Positions 34,215 to 43,081 of a DNA stretch of 64,000 bases are shown here, one piece after another. A model generated the notes under the pieces. The model made no database searches, was not told where the DNA came from, and saw only the letters and a list, made by a program, of their open reading frames with translations. The translations under genes and the position numbers were made by a program. This stretch comes from Gordonia jacobaea (GTDB taxonomy: Bacteria > Actinomycetota > Actinomycetes > Mycobacteriales > Mycobacteriaceae), in assembly GCF_001186365.1 (NCBI RefSeq), contig NZ_LDTZ01000015.1, forward strand, positions 547,669 through 611,668, written 5' to 3'. The first letter of the stretch is position 1; each line of letters starts with the position of its first letter.

Positions 34215-34749
34215 GACGAGTTCCGATGTCCGTCTGGAGCTCGCGGATCGTCGAACCGAGAATGCCGCGCGCGAGCAAGCCCTGCCCCAGCGGACCTGCC
34301 GAATCAACGCCAAGCGCCGGGAGCTGACGCAGGGCTGCCCGCTCGTCATCTGTCAGTTCAGCCAACTGCCAACGTATTTCGTCGTCGACGGCTGACGGGT
34401 TGTCGCGGTGTGACAGATCGACTGCCTTCACCGCGTACGCGGCCGCCCCGAGTGCATGGGCACCCATGTGTGCCACCGCCGATGCCTGCGCCACTGCTCG
34501 TGCCGCGGCGGCTCCCGCTGGCGTGCTCGCTGCGCCCGCCGCCTTGACCGCGACCATCCGCTTGCTGATCTCCTCTGCGCTGGTCCCGTGTCCTGCGCTG
34601 TAGGCGCGTGTTCGCGCAAGGGCGTCGTCGATGTCGCTGCGCGCAGGGTCGTCGGCCTCGAGAAGCGGGAGCACCCGCTCGGCGCATGCGACCGCCCACC
34701 TGGCCACCAGTCGACGGTCGGTTTCGCTGAGTGTTTGAATCGATGTCAC
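34207..34749 (-). CDS. Imm-5-like putative immunity protein
   Basis: The 180-residue protein begins MTSIQTLSETDRRLVARWAV and is mostly helical, with an Ala-rich centre (AAAARAVAQASAVAHMGAHA then LGAAAYAVKAVDLSHRD). This pattern fits the Imm-5-like putative immunity protein family, whose members were predicted from polymorphic toxin loci. Its C-terminus includes DDEIRWQLAELTDDERAALR. No toxin gene is visible beside it. It is flanked by two GNAT genes with 4-bp and 8-bp overlaps, so coexpression is likely. The functional role is uncertain. Confidence 0.7.
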   Translation of the reverse strand: MTSIQTLSETDRRLVARWAVACAERVLPLLEADDPARSDIDDALARTRAYSAGHGTSAEEISKRMVAVKAAGAASTPAGAAAARAVAQASAVAHMGAHALGAAAYAVKAVDLSHRDNPSAVDDEIRWQLAELTDDERAALRQLPALGVDSAGPLGQGLLARGILGSTIRELQTDIGTRRG

Positions 34750-35192
34750 GGGTTTCCTGATGCGTCTCGGACCATCCGAAGTATCGGGTATGGCCTGCCC
34801 TGTTCATCGAGTGCGCTGCGCTCGAACTCCACGAACCCACGGCGACGGTAGAACCCGACCGCGTCGACGTTGTCCTCGTTGACGTCCACACGAGTGATGC
34901 CGCAATCGTCGACGGCGTGCGCGAGAAGCACGCTGCCGACCCCGCTTCCCCGGTGAGCAGCATCGACGAACAGCATCTCGAGGGTGTCCCCCGCTGTACC
35001 CGCGAAGCCGACGACCTGACCGTCGACTTCTGCGACGACCAACCGCACGTGCGGAAAGTAGTCGGCCACAAGGTGCTGCTCGATATCGTCTCGGTCCGCT
35101 GGCCGCAGAAAGTGATGCGTTGCATCGACCGCGCTACGCCAGACTTCGACGAGCCGCGGGTAGTCATCCGGGACCGCGATCCGCACAATCAC
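34746..35192 (-). CDS. GNAT family N-acetyltransferase (YjaB-like)
   Basis: The 148-residue product has a full GNAT fold: MIVRIAVPDDYPRLVEVWRS, a helix ATHHFLRPADRD, VRLVVAEVDGQVVGFAG, the acetyl-CoA loop LEMLFVDAAHRGSGVGSVLL, and VDVNEDNVDAVGFYRRRGFV. The closing GRPYPILRM is common in YjaB-like acetyltransferases. It heads the three-gene unit and overlaps the Imm-5-like gene by 4 bp. The acceptor is unknown. Confidence 0.88.
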   Translation of the reverse strand: MIVRIAVPDDYPRLVEVWRSAVDATHHFLRPADRDDIEQHLVADYFPHVRLVVAEVDGQVVGFAGTAGDTLEMLFVDAAHRGSGVGSVLLAHAVDDCGITRVDVNEDNVDAVGFYRRRGFVEFERSALDEQGRPYPILRMVRDASGNP

Positions 35193-35348
35193 GAAGCGGC
35201 CCCGAGCAGCGCGCGAAATCGCCTGTCATGCACAGCTATGGGCATGCGTACAAAGTACGCGGCCGGACCGCGCCGCATACTGCGGCGTCGTGAAATGCCG
35301 CGGCGTTTCAAATTACAGCGCGGCCCAGCCGGTCTCGGTTCGTCGGCG

Positions 35349-35702
35349 TCAGGAAAGCGCGGATCGGACGATGTCCGCGATCCGCTTCTCCGTGAATTCG
35401 TCGAGGGTGTCGAAGTACCATGCCGCCGGCATCAGCGTTCCGTCGATGCCGCCACCCGGGTTGAGCGTGACCTTCTCGGTGAGGGCGAGGTTGATGCGTT
35501 CGTCGTTACGCAGCGTCACCAGTGCAGGTGAACTCGCCGACTTGGCGTACGCGGGCATGCCGTACCAAATTCTCGGCTTCAGCGTTGGCTCGGCGGCCAT
35601 GATGACCTCGTGCGCCCGCTGAACCAGCGAGCGCTCGGGCTCCTTCATCTTCGCGATCTTGTCGGCAACCGCCGCGAGGTTCTTCTCATCCTTCGATGCC
35701 AT
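35349..35702 (-). CDS. DUF1801 family protein
   Basis: The 117-residue protein begins with a basic helix (MASKDEKNLAAVADKIAKMK) and has the DUF1801 core LKPRIWYGMPAYAKS, then ALVTLRNDERINLALTE and LMPAAWYFDTLDEFTEKRI. This family includes proteins labelled iron chaperones without biochemical proof. A 10-bp perfect hairpin lies 16 bp upstream of the start codon. It is a paralogue in name of the gene at 32883-33224, though similarity is low. Confidence 0.8.
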   Translation of the reverse strand: MASKDEKNLAAVADKIAKMKEPERSLVQRAHEVIMAAEPTLKPRIWYGMPAYAKSASSPALVTLRNDERINLALTEKVTLNPGGGIDGTLMPAAWYFDTLDEFTEKRIADIVRSALS

Positions 35703-35717
35703 GTCATGTCCTCTCGT

Positions 35718-35740
35718 CAGCCGATGTCACACATCGGCTG
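35718..35740. promoter_or_regulatory. Perfect 10-bp hairpin upstream of the DUF1801 gene
   Basis: CAGCCGATGT (35718-35727), a CAC loop and ACATCGGCTG (35731-35740). It sits in the 224-bp gap between vapC and the DUF1801 start, as either an operator, a leader structure or a terminator for vapC. The rest of that gap shows nothing else. Confidence 0.5.
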
Positions 35741-35926
35741 TGAAGTCGGCGCACTGGTGCGCCACACCCCATCCGGACATGTCCCGAGTGAGTCGGGCCT
35801 CTCCGCAATGATTCAGGCATCTGTGCCTGGAAGTGCAGTCGGCAGGATCCCCTGCCCCGAATCAGGCTAACTCACCGCCGCGGGTGGGCGCGAGTAAGGG
35901 CGTGGCCGAGCCGACGGCGATAACCG

Positions 35927-36295
35927 TCACTCGAGAACGCAATGCACCCCGACCTCGACGCATGCCGCTCTCAACCTCTTGTCCCTCGTCCACAGCGTCG
36001 CGGCGTCAACGAGAATCGTCGAACCCAGCAACCCGGCATCGACCGGGCTCAGCCCGCGACCCCAGAGCTTTCGACTCTCGACGAGATGCAGCAGTTCGGC
36101 ATGAGTCAGGACCGGAAACTGGACGAGATTGCTCAGCAGATCGATGACCACGTCCCGGTTAGCGATCGATCCCAGTGCGAGTTCTTCCACAACCAGTGGG
36201 TGACAGCCGATCTCGTCGTCGGCAAGCAGCCTCGTCAGACGCTCGTCCTTGACGTGTAGATGGTCGATCCAGACCGAGGTATCAACCAGGATCAT
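35927..36295 (-). CDS. vapC: PIN-domain ribonuclease toxin VapC
   Basis: The 122-residue product is a PIN domain. It opens MILVDTSVWIDHLHV with the first catalytic Asp, has the central Glu in LVVEELALGS, and later acidic residues in LSPVDAGLLGS and ATLWTRDKRLRAACVEV. VapC toxins cleave tRNA or rRNA when freed from the VapB antitoxin. The ATG overlaps the vapB stop by 4 bp, the standard order. Confidence 0.92.
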   Translation of the reverse strand: MILVDTSVWIDHLHVKDERLTRLLADDEIGCHPLVVEELALGSIANRDVVIDLLSNLVQFPVLTHAELLHLVESRKLWGRGLSPVDAGLLGSTILVDAATLWTRDKRLRAACVEVGVHCVLE

Positions 36296-36489
36296 CCGAC
36301 CGATGACCGACGACGCGGAGCCGCTTCAGCTGCCGGATCGGTGCCGCCGAGCGCAGCAAGGCGGCGCGCACTTTCAATGCGGATCAAGGCCTCCAGCCCA
36401 TCACGGATGAGCGCCGCCCTTTCATGAACCCCGGTCAGCTCGGCTGCTTTGGCCAAGAGTTCGTCGTCAAGGGTCACCGTGGTGCGCAT
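36292..36489 (-). CDS. vapB: VapB-type antitoxin
   Basis: The 65-residue protein begins MRTTVTLDDELLAKAAELTG, a ribbon-helix-helix strand and helix, then HERAALIRDGLEALIRIES; the C-terminal tail is basic and would wrap the toxin. It lies directly upstream of vapC with a 4-bp overlap. Autoregulation is likely: an inverted repeat lies just upstream. Confidence 0.9.
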   Translation of the reverse strand: MRTTVTLDDELLAKAAELTGVHERAALIRDGLEALIRIESARRLAALGGTDPAAEAAPRRRSSVG

Positions 36490-36504
36490 GCCGCATCTCC
36501 AATC

Positions 36505-36530
36505 GCATCAAAATATGTCAATAATGATGC
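36505..36530 (-). promoter_or_regulatory. Inverted repeat upstream of vapB, candidate operator
   Basis: GCATCA (36505-36510) and TGATGC (36525-36530) flank an AT-rich 14-bp spacer that contains TTGACA on the minus strand. Position 16 bp before the vapB ATG fits an autoregulatory operator. Confidence 0.45.
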
Positions 36531-36621
36531 CATCGCGAATGCGCTCTCGCCACATCTCCACACCGCGCACCGTCACCGTGTTTTACGGCGCGCAAGCCGT
36601 AGAACGTTGAAGCGGAATACG

Positions 36622-37701
36622 TCAGACGTTAAACCGGAACTCCACGACGTCCCCGTCGTGCATGACGTATTCCTTGCCCTCCATGCGAACCTTGCCCGCG
36701 GCCTTGGCGGCCTGCATCGAGCCGGCGGCGTCGAGGTCGTCGAACGAGACGATTTCGGCCTTGATGAAGCCCTTTTCGAAGTCCGTGTGGATGACGCCCG
36801 CAGCCTTGGGTGCGGTGTCGCCCTGGTGAATTGTCCACGCGCGTGACTCTTTTGGCCCCGCGGTCAGGTAGGTCTGCAAGCCGAGCGTGTGGAATCCGGC
36901 CCGCGCGAGCGAGCGCAGGCCCGGCTCGTCCTGCCCGATGGAGTCGAGCAGTTCCTGGGCGTCGGCCTCGTCGAGCTCGAGTAGTTCGCTCTCGACCTTG
37001 GCGTCGAGGAAGACCGCATCGGCAGGTGCGACGGCGGCCTTCAGTTCAGCCTTGCGCGCGTCGTCGGTCAGGATCGACTCGTCGGCGTTGAACACATAGA
37101 GGAACGGCTTGGCAGTCATCAGGTGCAGTTCGCGCACCGACGACAGATCGAACGAATCCTGTTGCGAGAACAGGGTTTTGCCAGAGTCGAGGATCTCCTG
37201 GGCCTTCTTCGCGGCGTCGAGTACCTCGGCTTGGTCCTTGTTCTTGCGCGCTTCCTTCTCGAGCCGCGGAATGGCCTTCTCGAGTGTCTGCATGTCGGCG
37301 AGGATCAGCTCGGTCTCGATCACCTCGATGTCGGCGAACGGGTCGACACGGCCGTCGACGTGCACGACGTCGTCGTCGGCGAAGACACGGACGACCTGAC
37401 AGATGGCGTCGGCCTCGCGGATGTTGGCCAGGAACTGGTTGCCCATGCCCTCGCCCTCGGAGGCGCCCTTGACGATGCCCGCGATGTCGACGAACGACAC
37501 GGTTGCGGGCAGGATGCGCTCGCTACCGAAGATCTCGGCGAGGCGGTCGAGTCGCTTGTCGGGCAACTCCACCACGCCGACGTTGGGCTCGATCGTGGCG
37601 AACGGGTAGTTCGCCGCGAGGACGTCGTTACGGGTCAGCGCATTGAAAAGGGTGGACTTGCCGACGTTGGGAAGTCCGACGATGCCGAGGGTGAGACTCA
37701 C
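36622..37701 (-). CDS. ychF: Redox-regulated ATPase YchF
   Basis: The GTG at 37701 gives 359 residues, the usual YchF length; the open frame runs far upstream through the AI-2E gene but that part is a shadow. Motifs are G1 [14 protein letters not shown], switch/G3 [20 protein letters not shown], the YchF-specific NADE in [10 protein letters not shown] in place of the GTPase NKxD, and the C-terminal TGS domain ([39 protein letters not shown]). YchF binds ATP and is linked to ribosome and stress control. It lies 11 bp after the AI-2E gene stop and may be cotranscribed with it. Confidence 0.96.
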   Translation of the reverse strand: MSLTLGIVGLPNVGKSTLFNALTRNDVLAANYPFATIEPNVGVVELPDKRLDRLAEIFGSERILPATVSFVDIAGIVKGASEGEGMGNQFLANIREADAICQVVRVFADDDVVHVDGRVDPFADIEVIETELILADMQTLEKAIPRLEKEARKNKDQAEVLDAAKKAQEILDSGKTLFSQQDSFDLSSVRELHLMTAKPFLYVFNADESILTDDARKAELKAAVAPADAVFLDAKVESELLELDEADAQELLDSIGQDEPGLRSLARAGFHTLGLQTYLTAGPKESRAWTIHQGDTAPKAAGVIHTDFEKGFIKAEIVSFDDLDAAGSMQAAKAAGKVRMEGKEYVMHDGDVVEFRFNV

Positions 37702-37712
37702 GGGTGTCCAGT

Positions 37713-38993
37713 CTACGGTGACGCGTCGGCGTCGTTTGCGTCGCCACCACCGGCGTCGGGTGGCTCCTTGTCGTCGGGCACCCCGACATTCTCGGTCACC
37801 GGGGCGCCCTGTGGCGGCAGCGCCTCCCCGGCCCGCTCGGCTATTCGTTCGTTGAGGTACCGCAAGACGACGGTGAATGTCGCAGCGGCAGGCACCGCGA
37901 GGAATGCACCGGTGATGCCGAAGATCGAGCCGCCGAGGGTGACCGCGAGCAGCACGATGACGGCGTGCAGGTTCATCGACTTGGCCTGCAACCACGGCTG
38001 CAGCACGTTCCCCTCGAGTTGCTGCACGGCGATGATGATCGCGAGAACGATGAGCGCGGTGGTCAGTCCGTTCGACACGAGCGCGATCAACACGGCAAGG
38101 GCGCCCGCCACGAACGCGCCGACGATGGGGATGAAGCCACCCATGAACGTGATCACCACGAGCACCCCGGCAAGCGGCACCTGCAGGATGAAGAGACCGA
38201 TGCCGATGAACGTCGCGTCGACCAGGCTCACGATGGCCTGCGTGCGGATGAAGCCACCGAGGGTGCTCCACATACGACGCAGCACCTCGCTGATGTGTGT
38301 TGCCGACGGGTTCCCGATGGTGCGGTCTATCCACGGGGTGAACTTGGGTCCGTCCTTCAGGAAGAAGAACACCAGGACGATCAGGGTGAATAGTGTGACG
38401 AGCACCGAGGTCGCCGTCCCGACCCCACTGAACACGCCCGAGGCGATGGTGGCCGAACTCGACTGCAATTTGCTGACGATCGCGTGAACGGCGTTGTCGA
38501 TCTGCTCGTCTCGAACGTTGAGCGGCGGACCCTGCGCCCATTGCTGGAGCCGCTGCACACCGTCGGTGGCGCGGTTGGCCAGCTCGGGCGCCTGCGCAAC
38601 CACCGAGGGAACGATCAGGCCGATCACGGCAGCGACAATGCCGATCGCGACCAGCATCATCACCAGAGCGGCCGCGGCTGGTGGGACACCTTTTCGACGC
38701 ATCCATGCGACGGGCGGCCACAGGACAGTGCAGACGATGATCGCCAAGAGAACTGGCAGAAGGATCACCCACAGCTTGCCGACCACCCACAGCAACACCC
38801 ACACGGCGGCCACGACGAGCACGGCCTGCAGTGCGACGATCGCCGACTCGCGTAGGCCCTCCCGGATCACCGACATCCGGGTCGGGTGCGTGCGTTCGCC
38901 AGTCGCTCCGGAGTCGGTCGCGGTCGCGGCGGGCGTGGGCTCAGCGGGTGTGGATTCAGGTGTGGCAGGTACGTTCTCGGACGAAGCGGTCAC
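37713..38993 (-). CDS. AI-2E family transporter-like membrane protein
   Basis: The 426-residue protein begins MTASSENVPATPESTPAEPT and has the AI-2E/PerM layout: helices from residue 50 (AIVALQAVLVVAAVWVLLWV), a long soluble loop (about 115-175), and the late motifs VPLAGVLVVITFMGGFIPIV and VILLAVTLGGSIFGITGAFL followed by AVPAAATF. It is a paralogue of the protein at 3619-4890. The substrate is not predictable. The C-terminus is acidic and disordered. It probably heads a transcript that includes ychF. Confidence 0.9.
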   Translation of the reverse strand: MTASSENVPATPESTPAEPTPAATATDSGATGERTHPTRMSVIREGLRESAIVALQAVLVVAAVWVLLWVVGKLWVILLPVLLAIIVCTVLWPPVAWMRRKGVPPAAAALVMMLVAIGIVAAVIGLIVPSVVAQAPELANRATDGVQRLQQWAQGPPLNVRDEQIDNAVHAIVSKLQSSSATIASGVFSGVGTATSVLVTLFTLIVLVFFFLKDGPKFTPWIDRTIGNPSATHISEVLRRMWSTLGGFIRTQAIVSLVDATFIGIGLFILQVPLAGVLVVITFMGGFIPIVGAFVAGALAVLIALVSNGLTTALIVLAIIIAVQQLEGNVLQPWLQAKSMNLHAVIVLLAVTLGGSIFGITGAFLAVPAAATFTVVLRYLNERIAERAGEALPPQGAPVTENVGVPDDKEPPDAGGGDANDADASP

Positions 38994-39050
38994 GCGATGA
39001 TCCTCACATGAGCCATCGCCTCACGCGAAAGGCCGCCTCCTTCACGCGGT

Positions 39051-39446
39051 TCAGCGGCGCGCGAAAGTCCGCTTGAGCCAGCGCAGCAGCGCGTTGATCG
39101 CCTCGATCTCGGCGAGCATGGGGGTCAAGATTTCCGGCGGAACCGGAACGTCGTCGTCCGCGGTTCCACGTCGAGGGCTTGCCTTCGCAGAAGCGTCGTC
39201 AGCGGAAGCGGCGCCGCCGTCCGCGCGGGCCATGCGAGTCGACGACGTGCCGTCGAGGTGGGCGAGGTCGTCGACGCTTGCACTCGGCTCGGACAGCTGT
39301 TGCTCGGCGAGAATGCTGTCGACCGTCTCGGATCCGTACAGTCCGCGCAGTATGTCCAAACCCCACTCGGGATACTCCGCGAGCGGGAGTTCACGGTTGC
39401 GACCTCGATGTCGAAAACCGCCGAAGTGTGTGCTCATGCGGATCAT
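39051..39446 (-). CDS. Hypothetical protein
   Basis: The frame encodes 131 residues from ATG 39446 (128 from the second ATG at 39437, MSTHFGGFRHRGRNRELPLA). The N-terminus contains EYPEWGLDILRGLYGSETVD, the middle is a variable Ser/Ala/Asp linker and the C-terminus ends VPPEILTPMLAEIEAINALL then RWLKRTFARR, an amphipathic basic helix. No family is recognised. Conserved ends with a variable linker suggest a real actinobacterial protein. It diverges from the Ada-AlkA gene. Confidence 0.6.
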   Translation of the reverse strand: MIRMSTHFGGFRHRGRNRELPLAEYPEWGLDILRGLYGSETVDSILAEQQLSEPSASVDDLAHLDGTSSTRMARADGGAASADDASAKASPRRGTADDDVPVPPEILTPMLAEIEAINALLRWLKRTFARR

Positions 39447-39557
39447 GGTGCCACCGAAATGTAATCTACGTCACGTTTTTGTCGGTATTCCGGTGGTGTC
39501 GCAGCGATGGCCGATTTCCGCCAGAAACCGACCATCACGCCGTGTCAGAGTGGACGA

Positions 39558-41072
39558 GTGAGCACCTCGCCGACGGCCCCTGACCTCGACTTCGACACCT
39601 TCTACCGAGCGTTGTCGGCTCGAGATCGACGATTCGACGGCCAGTTCTTCGTCACCGTGCACACGACCGGCATCTACTGCCGCCCGTCGTGTCCCGCCCG
39701 GACACCACTACCCGCCAACGTCTCCTTCGTCCCGACCGCCGCAGCAGCCCAGACGCGCGGCTTCCGCGCGTGCCGACGCTGCGCACCCGACGCCGTGCCC
39801 GGCTCACCGAGATGGAATGCCAACGCCGATCTCGGTGCGCGAGCGATGCGACTCATCACCGACGGCGTGGTGGAACGAGACGGCGTCGACGGCCTTGCCG
39901 CGGCACTCGGCTACTCCCCTCGCCATCTCACCCGGGCGCTGAACGACGAACTCGGCGCAGGCCCCCTCGCGCTGGCCCGCGCACACCGTGCAACCAATGC
40001 ACGCATACTCATCCAGCGCACGACGATGCCGATGGCCGACGTCGCATTCGCCGCAGGGTTCTCGAGCGTGCGGCAGTTCAACGACACGATCCGCGAGATC
40101 TTTGGCCTCACGCCGACGCGATTGCGTGCGCTCCGCGGTAACGGCGCCACCGATCCCGATGCTCATGCCGAGGGCGGTGTGATCTCGTTACGGCTGCCCT
40201 ACCGCGAACCCTTCGACGCCTCCTGGCCCGCAACGCTCTTGGGCGCGCACGCCGTCGACTCGATGGAAGAGTTCACCGGTGATCCCGCGGGAGACTGGAC
40301 GTTCACGCGTGTCCTCACCCTCCCGCACGGGCATGCCCTGGTTCGGATCTCACCAGGATCGGGGCCCGAGCGGCACGGTAATTACCTGCGAGCCGACCTC
40401 TCACACCTCGACACCCGAGACCTCGGCGCCGCGGTATCGCGCTTGCGTCGGCTCCTCGACCTCGATGCCGACGCCGCTGCAGCAGAAGACGTGTTACGAC
40501 GCGATCCGCGCCTCGCACCCCTCATCGACGCAGGCCCCGGCATCCGGTTGCCCGGGTCGCCAGACCCGGCAGAGGCTCTGATCCGCACGATGATGGGCCA
40601 GCAGATCAGTGTCCGCGCGGCACGCCATCACGTCGGGGCGCTGGTTTCGGCGCTCGGTGAGACCACCGGGTGGACCGACGGTCCCGGACGCGCGTTCCCG
40701 ACTGCGACGGCCATTGCCGAGAATGGTCGGTCGGTGTTGCGCGGCCCGCGTGCGCGCGTCGACGCCATCGTCGCCGCAGCGTCGAAGATCGCAGAAAATT
40801 CGGTGGAACTTCACCAGGGGGTCGCTGCGTCTGAGTTGCGTGCTCGTCTCCTGACTCTGCGCGGGGTCGGGGCGTGGACCGCCGAATACGTGACGATGGT
40901 CGTCACCGGCGACCCCGACACCCTGCTCCACCACGACCTCGTGGTGCGGCATGCCGCGAACGATCTCGGCATCGACCTCACCGCCACTCAGGAATGGGCA
41001 CCGTGGCGCTCCTACGCATCAATGCACCTGTGGCGCCATCGGCTCGGGCAGCAGCTCGGCACGGTCGCCTGA
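39558..41072 (+). CDS. alkA: Ada-AlkA fusion: methylphosphotriester-sensing regulator plus 3-methyladenine glycosylase
   Basis: The GTG at 39558 gives 504 residues (an ATG at 39507 is an alternative). The N-terminal Ada zinc domain has the Cys-x3-Cys and Cys-x2-Cys pairs (GIYCRPSCPARTP; FRACRRCAPDA). An AraC helix-turn-helix follows (VDGLAAALGYSPRHLTRALN; MADVAFAAGFSSVRQFNDTI). Then comes the AlkA N-terminal domain and the HhH-GPD glycosylase (IRTMMGQQISVRAARHHVGA; LRGVGAWTAEYVTMVVTGDP with the catalytic Asp). It senses methylated phosphates, activates alkylation-response genes and excises alkylated bases. The ogt gene follows by 59 bp. Confidence 0.94.
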   Translation: MSTSPTAPDLDFDTFYRALSARDRRFDGQFFVTVHTTGIYCRPSCPARTPLPANVSFVPTAAAAQTRGFRACRRCAPDAVPGSPRWNANADLGARAMRLITDGVVERDGVDGLAAALGYSPRHLTRALNDELGAGPLALARAHRATNARILIQRTTMPMADVAFAAGFSSVRQFNDTIREIFGLTPTRLRALRGNGATDPDAHAEGGVISLRLPYREPFDASWPATLLGAHAVDSMEEFTGDPAGDWTFTRVLTLPHGHALVRISPGSGPERHGNYLRADLSHLDTRDLGAAVSRLRRLLDLDADAAAAEDVLRRDPRLAPLIDAGPGIRLPGSPDPAEALIRTMMGQQISVRAARHHVGALVSALGETTGWTDGPGRAFPTATAIAENGRSVLRGPRARVDAIVAAASKIAENSVELHQGVAASELRARLLTLRGVGAWTAEYVTMVVTGDPDTLLHHDLVVRHAANDLGIDLTATQEWAPWRSYASMHLWRHRLGQQLGTVA

Positions 41073-41131
41073 CCTGCCGATGTCGGCGTGTCCGCGCACC
41101 TAACTGCACCGACACACGCCAGGAGGCAACC

Positions 41132-41755
41132 ATGACGACACTCGACGCCGTACCCACCGACCCCGACACGACAGCCACAGAGCCGTCAACAGTTCACGCC
41201 CCAGCAGCCGAATCATCAGCGGCGGAGTTTTCAGGGGCCGAGTCATCAGCGGCCCACGCGACCGTCGCGACGCCGACGGGTCCCTTCACGTTTGTCGTCG
41301 ACGACGCGGGCGCGGTGTTGGCGTCGGGTTGGACCGACGACGCCGCATCACTGTTGCCGTCAGTCCACCGCGCGTTGCGACCGGCGTCGTCTCGGTGGTC
41401 GCAGGAACTCACCGCCGTGAGCGACGCGGTCGAGGCCTACTACGCGGGCCAACTCGACGCAATCGACGCGGTGGCGGTCCGGCAACGTTCGGGCCCCTAC
41501 GTGGAGAAGGTTTGGGAGTCGCTGCGCGCAGTAGCGCCGGGCAGTCCCATGACGTTCGCCCAACTCGCCGAGGCTGCTGGACACCCGACGGCGATTCGCG
41601 CCACCGCCACCGCGTGCGCGAGAAACGGGGCCACACTGTTCGTTCCGTGCCACCGTGTACTTCGTCAGGACGGCACGGTCGCGGGTTTCCGCTACGGCAA
41701 GCCGCTCAAGCAATGGCTGCTCACCTATGAGGACGGCGGGACCCCGACGTTCTGA
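41132..41755 (+). CDS. ogt: Methylated-DNA-protein cysteine methyltransferase
   Basis: The ATG at 41132 has an AGGAGG Shine-Dalgarno six bases before it and gives 207 residues. The active-site motif is LFVPCHRVLRQDGTVAGFRYG with the methyl-accepting Cys, preceded by GPYVEKVWESLRAV and MTFAQLAEAAGHPTAIRATA. The first 50 residues are an Ala/Ser/Glu-rich repeat (AAESSAAEFSGAESSAAHA), an unusual disordered leader. It removes O6-alkyl groups from guanine and forms an adaptive-response unit with the preceding Ada-AlkA gene. Confidence 0.93.
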   Translation: MTTLDAVPTDPDTTATEPSTVHAPAAESSAAEFSGAESSAAHATVATPTGPFTFVVDDAGAVLASGWTDDAASLLPSVHRALRPASSRWSQELTAVSDAVEAYYAGQLDAIDAVAVRQRSGPYVEKVWESLRAVAPGSPMTFAQLAEAAGHPTAIRATATACARNGATLFVPCHRVLRQDGTVAGFRYGKPLKQWLLTYEDGGTPTF

Positions 41756-41832
41756 CCACCCCGGCCCTGAACTGCGAGCCCCTGAACTGCGACGACGGAG
41801 AATTGTCGGTACCGGACGGCACCATCACTGTC

Positions 41833-43047
41833 ATGTTGTCCGTCGCTGTCGCTCTCTTCGTGGGTCTGTTGCTCGGTGCCGTGCTGGGTTGGCTGGCCAA
41901 TGCGTCACGCTCGGCCGCGGCGGTATCGGCGGCACGCACCGAGGCCGACGCGCTGCGCAGCTCTCAGGAGCTCGCAGCGCGATCGCTGTCGGCGGCAAGC
42001 GAAGACGCCGCACGCAGACAGTCGACGGCGATCGGCACACAGGTCACCCATATCGTCGAGCCGCTGCGCGGGGTGTTGGGCCAGTTGTCGGAGGAACTGC
42101 GCAGGGTCGAGCACAACCGGATCGGTGCGTATTCGGGGCTCGCCGAGCAGGTGCGCGGCATGCACATCGCCTCACAGCAGCTCTCGAACGAGACCCGCGC
42201 GCTGGCCAACGCCCTGCACACGCCGCACGTCAGGGGCCGCTGGGGCGAACTACAGCTCGAACGGGTCGTAGAGCTGGCAGGTATGAGCGAGCACTGTGAC
42301 TTCAGCACGCAGGTGTCGGCCGAGTCAGACATGGCGGGCCAGGTCCGTCCGGACATGGTGATCCACCTGGCGGGCAACCGCGACATCGTCGTCGACGCGA
42401 AGGTTCCGCTGCATGCGTACCTATCCGTCGCGGACTGCAGCGATCCGGACAAACAGGCGGCACTCCTGGCCGACCACGCGCGGGCGGTCAGGGCCCACAT
42501 CACACAGTTGGCCTCGAAGTCGTACTGGACCGCGTTCGCGAACACCCCCGAGATGGTCGTGTTGTTCGTACCCGGCGACCCAATCCTCGACGCCGCGGTG
42601 CGCGCCGACCCAGGGCTCATCGAGTACGGCTTCACGCGCAACGTCGTGGTGACGACCCCGACCAGCCTCATCGCGCTACTGCGCACAGTCGCTCTCGGGT
42701 GGCGCCACGACGCCCTCGCCGCCGACGCCGCGACGATCAGAGAGCTCGGCGTCGAACTCCATCATCGACTCGGATCGGTTCTGAGCCACCTTGACCGAAC
42801 AGGCACCTCACTGCGTCGGGCGGTTGAGTCGTTCAACTCGACGCTCGGCGCCGTCGACAGCCGCGTCGGGGTGACGGCTCGCAAATTGGCGTCGCTCGAA
42901 TCTCTCGGAATCTCCTCCGAACCGGAACGGCCCAGCCCTGTCGACGTCGGGGTGCGCCCCACTCCCGGAATGCCCGTATCGCAGTCCGACAACCCGGACC
43001 CAATTCCCGACGAACCAGACGCGCGCGCAACATCGAGCACTGGTTAA
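41833..43047 (+). CDS. rmuC: DNA recombination protein RmuC
   Basis: The ATG at 41833 gives 404 residues (a TTG at 41803 would add 10). One N-terminal membrane helix (LSVAVALFVGLLLGAVLGWL) is followed by a coiled region and the RmuC nuclease-like domain: LANALHTPHVRGRWGELQLE, VELAGMSEHCDF, PDMVIHLAGNRDIVVDAKVP then YLSVADCSDPDKQAALLADH and EMVVLFVPGDPILDAAV. RmuC limits DNA inversions and is predicted to cleave DNA structures. The C-terminus is a Pro/Asp-rich tail. It sits between ogt and a DUF6542 membrane protein. Confidence 0.93.
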   Translation: MLSVAVALFVGLLLGAVLGWLANASRSAAAVSAARTEADALRSSQELAARSLSAASEDAARRQSTAIGTQVTHIVEPLRGVLGQLSEELRRVEHNRIGAYSGLAEQVRGMHIASQQLSNETRALANALHTPHVRGRWGELQLERVVELAGMSEHCDFSTQVSAESDMAGQVRPDMVIHLAGNRDIVVDAKVPLHAYLSVADCSDPDKQAALLADHARAVRAHITQLASKSYWTAFANTPEMVVLFVPGDPILDAAVRADPGLIEYGFTRNVVVTTPTSLIALLRTVALGWRHDALAADAATIRELGVELHHRLGSVLSHLDRTGTSLRRAVESFNSTLGAVDSRVGVTARKLASLESLGISSEPERPSPVDVGVRPTPGMPVSQSDNPDPIPDEPDARATSSTG

Positions 43048-43081
43048 GGGAAATCCGGGGATCACCCGGTACCGTCTAGGA

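Noticed and set aside
33747..36489. A complete toxin-immunity or defence island around the Imm-5-like and VapBC genes
   Set aside because: No polymorphic toxin, nuclease-helicase or phage-defence core gene is visible; the genes are ordinary small accessory genes, so only VapBC is called.
37702..38802. Long upstream extension of the ychF frame
   Set aside because: It is an out-of-frame shadow of the AI-2E gene with Arg-rich composition; YchF of normal length begins at 37701.
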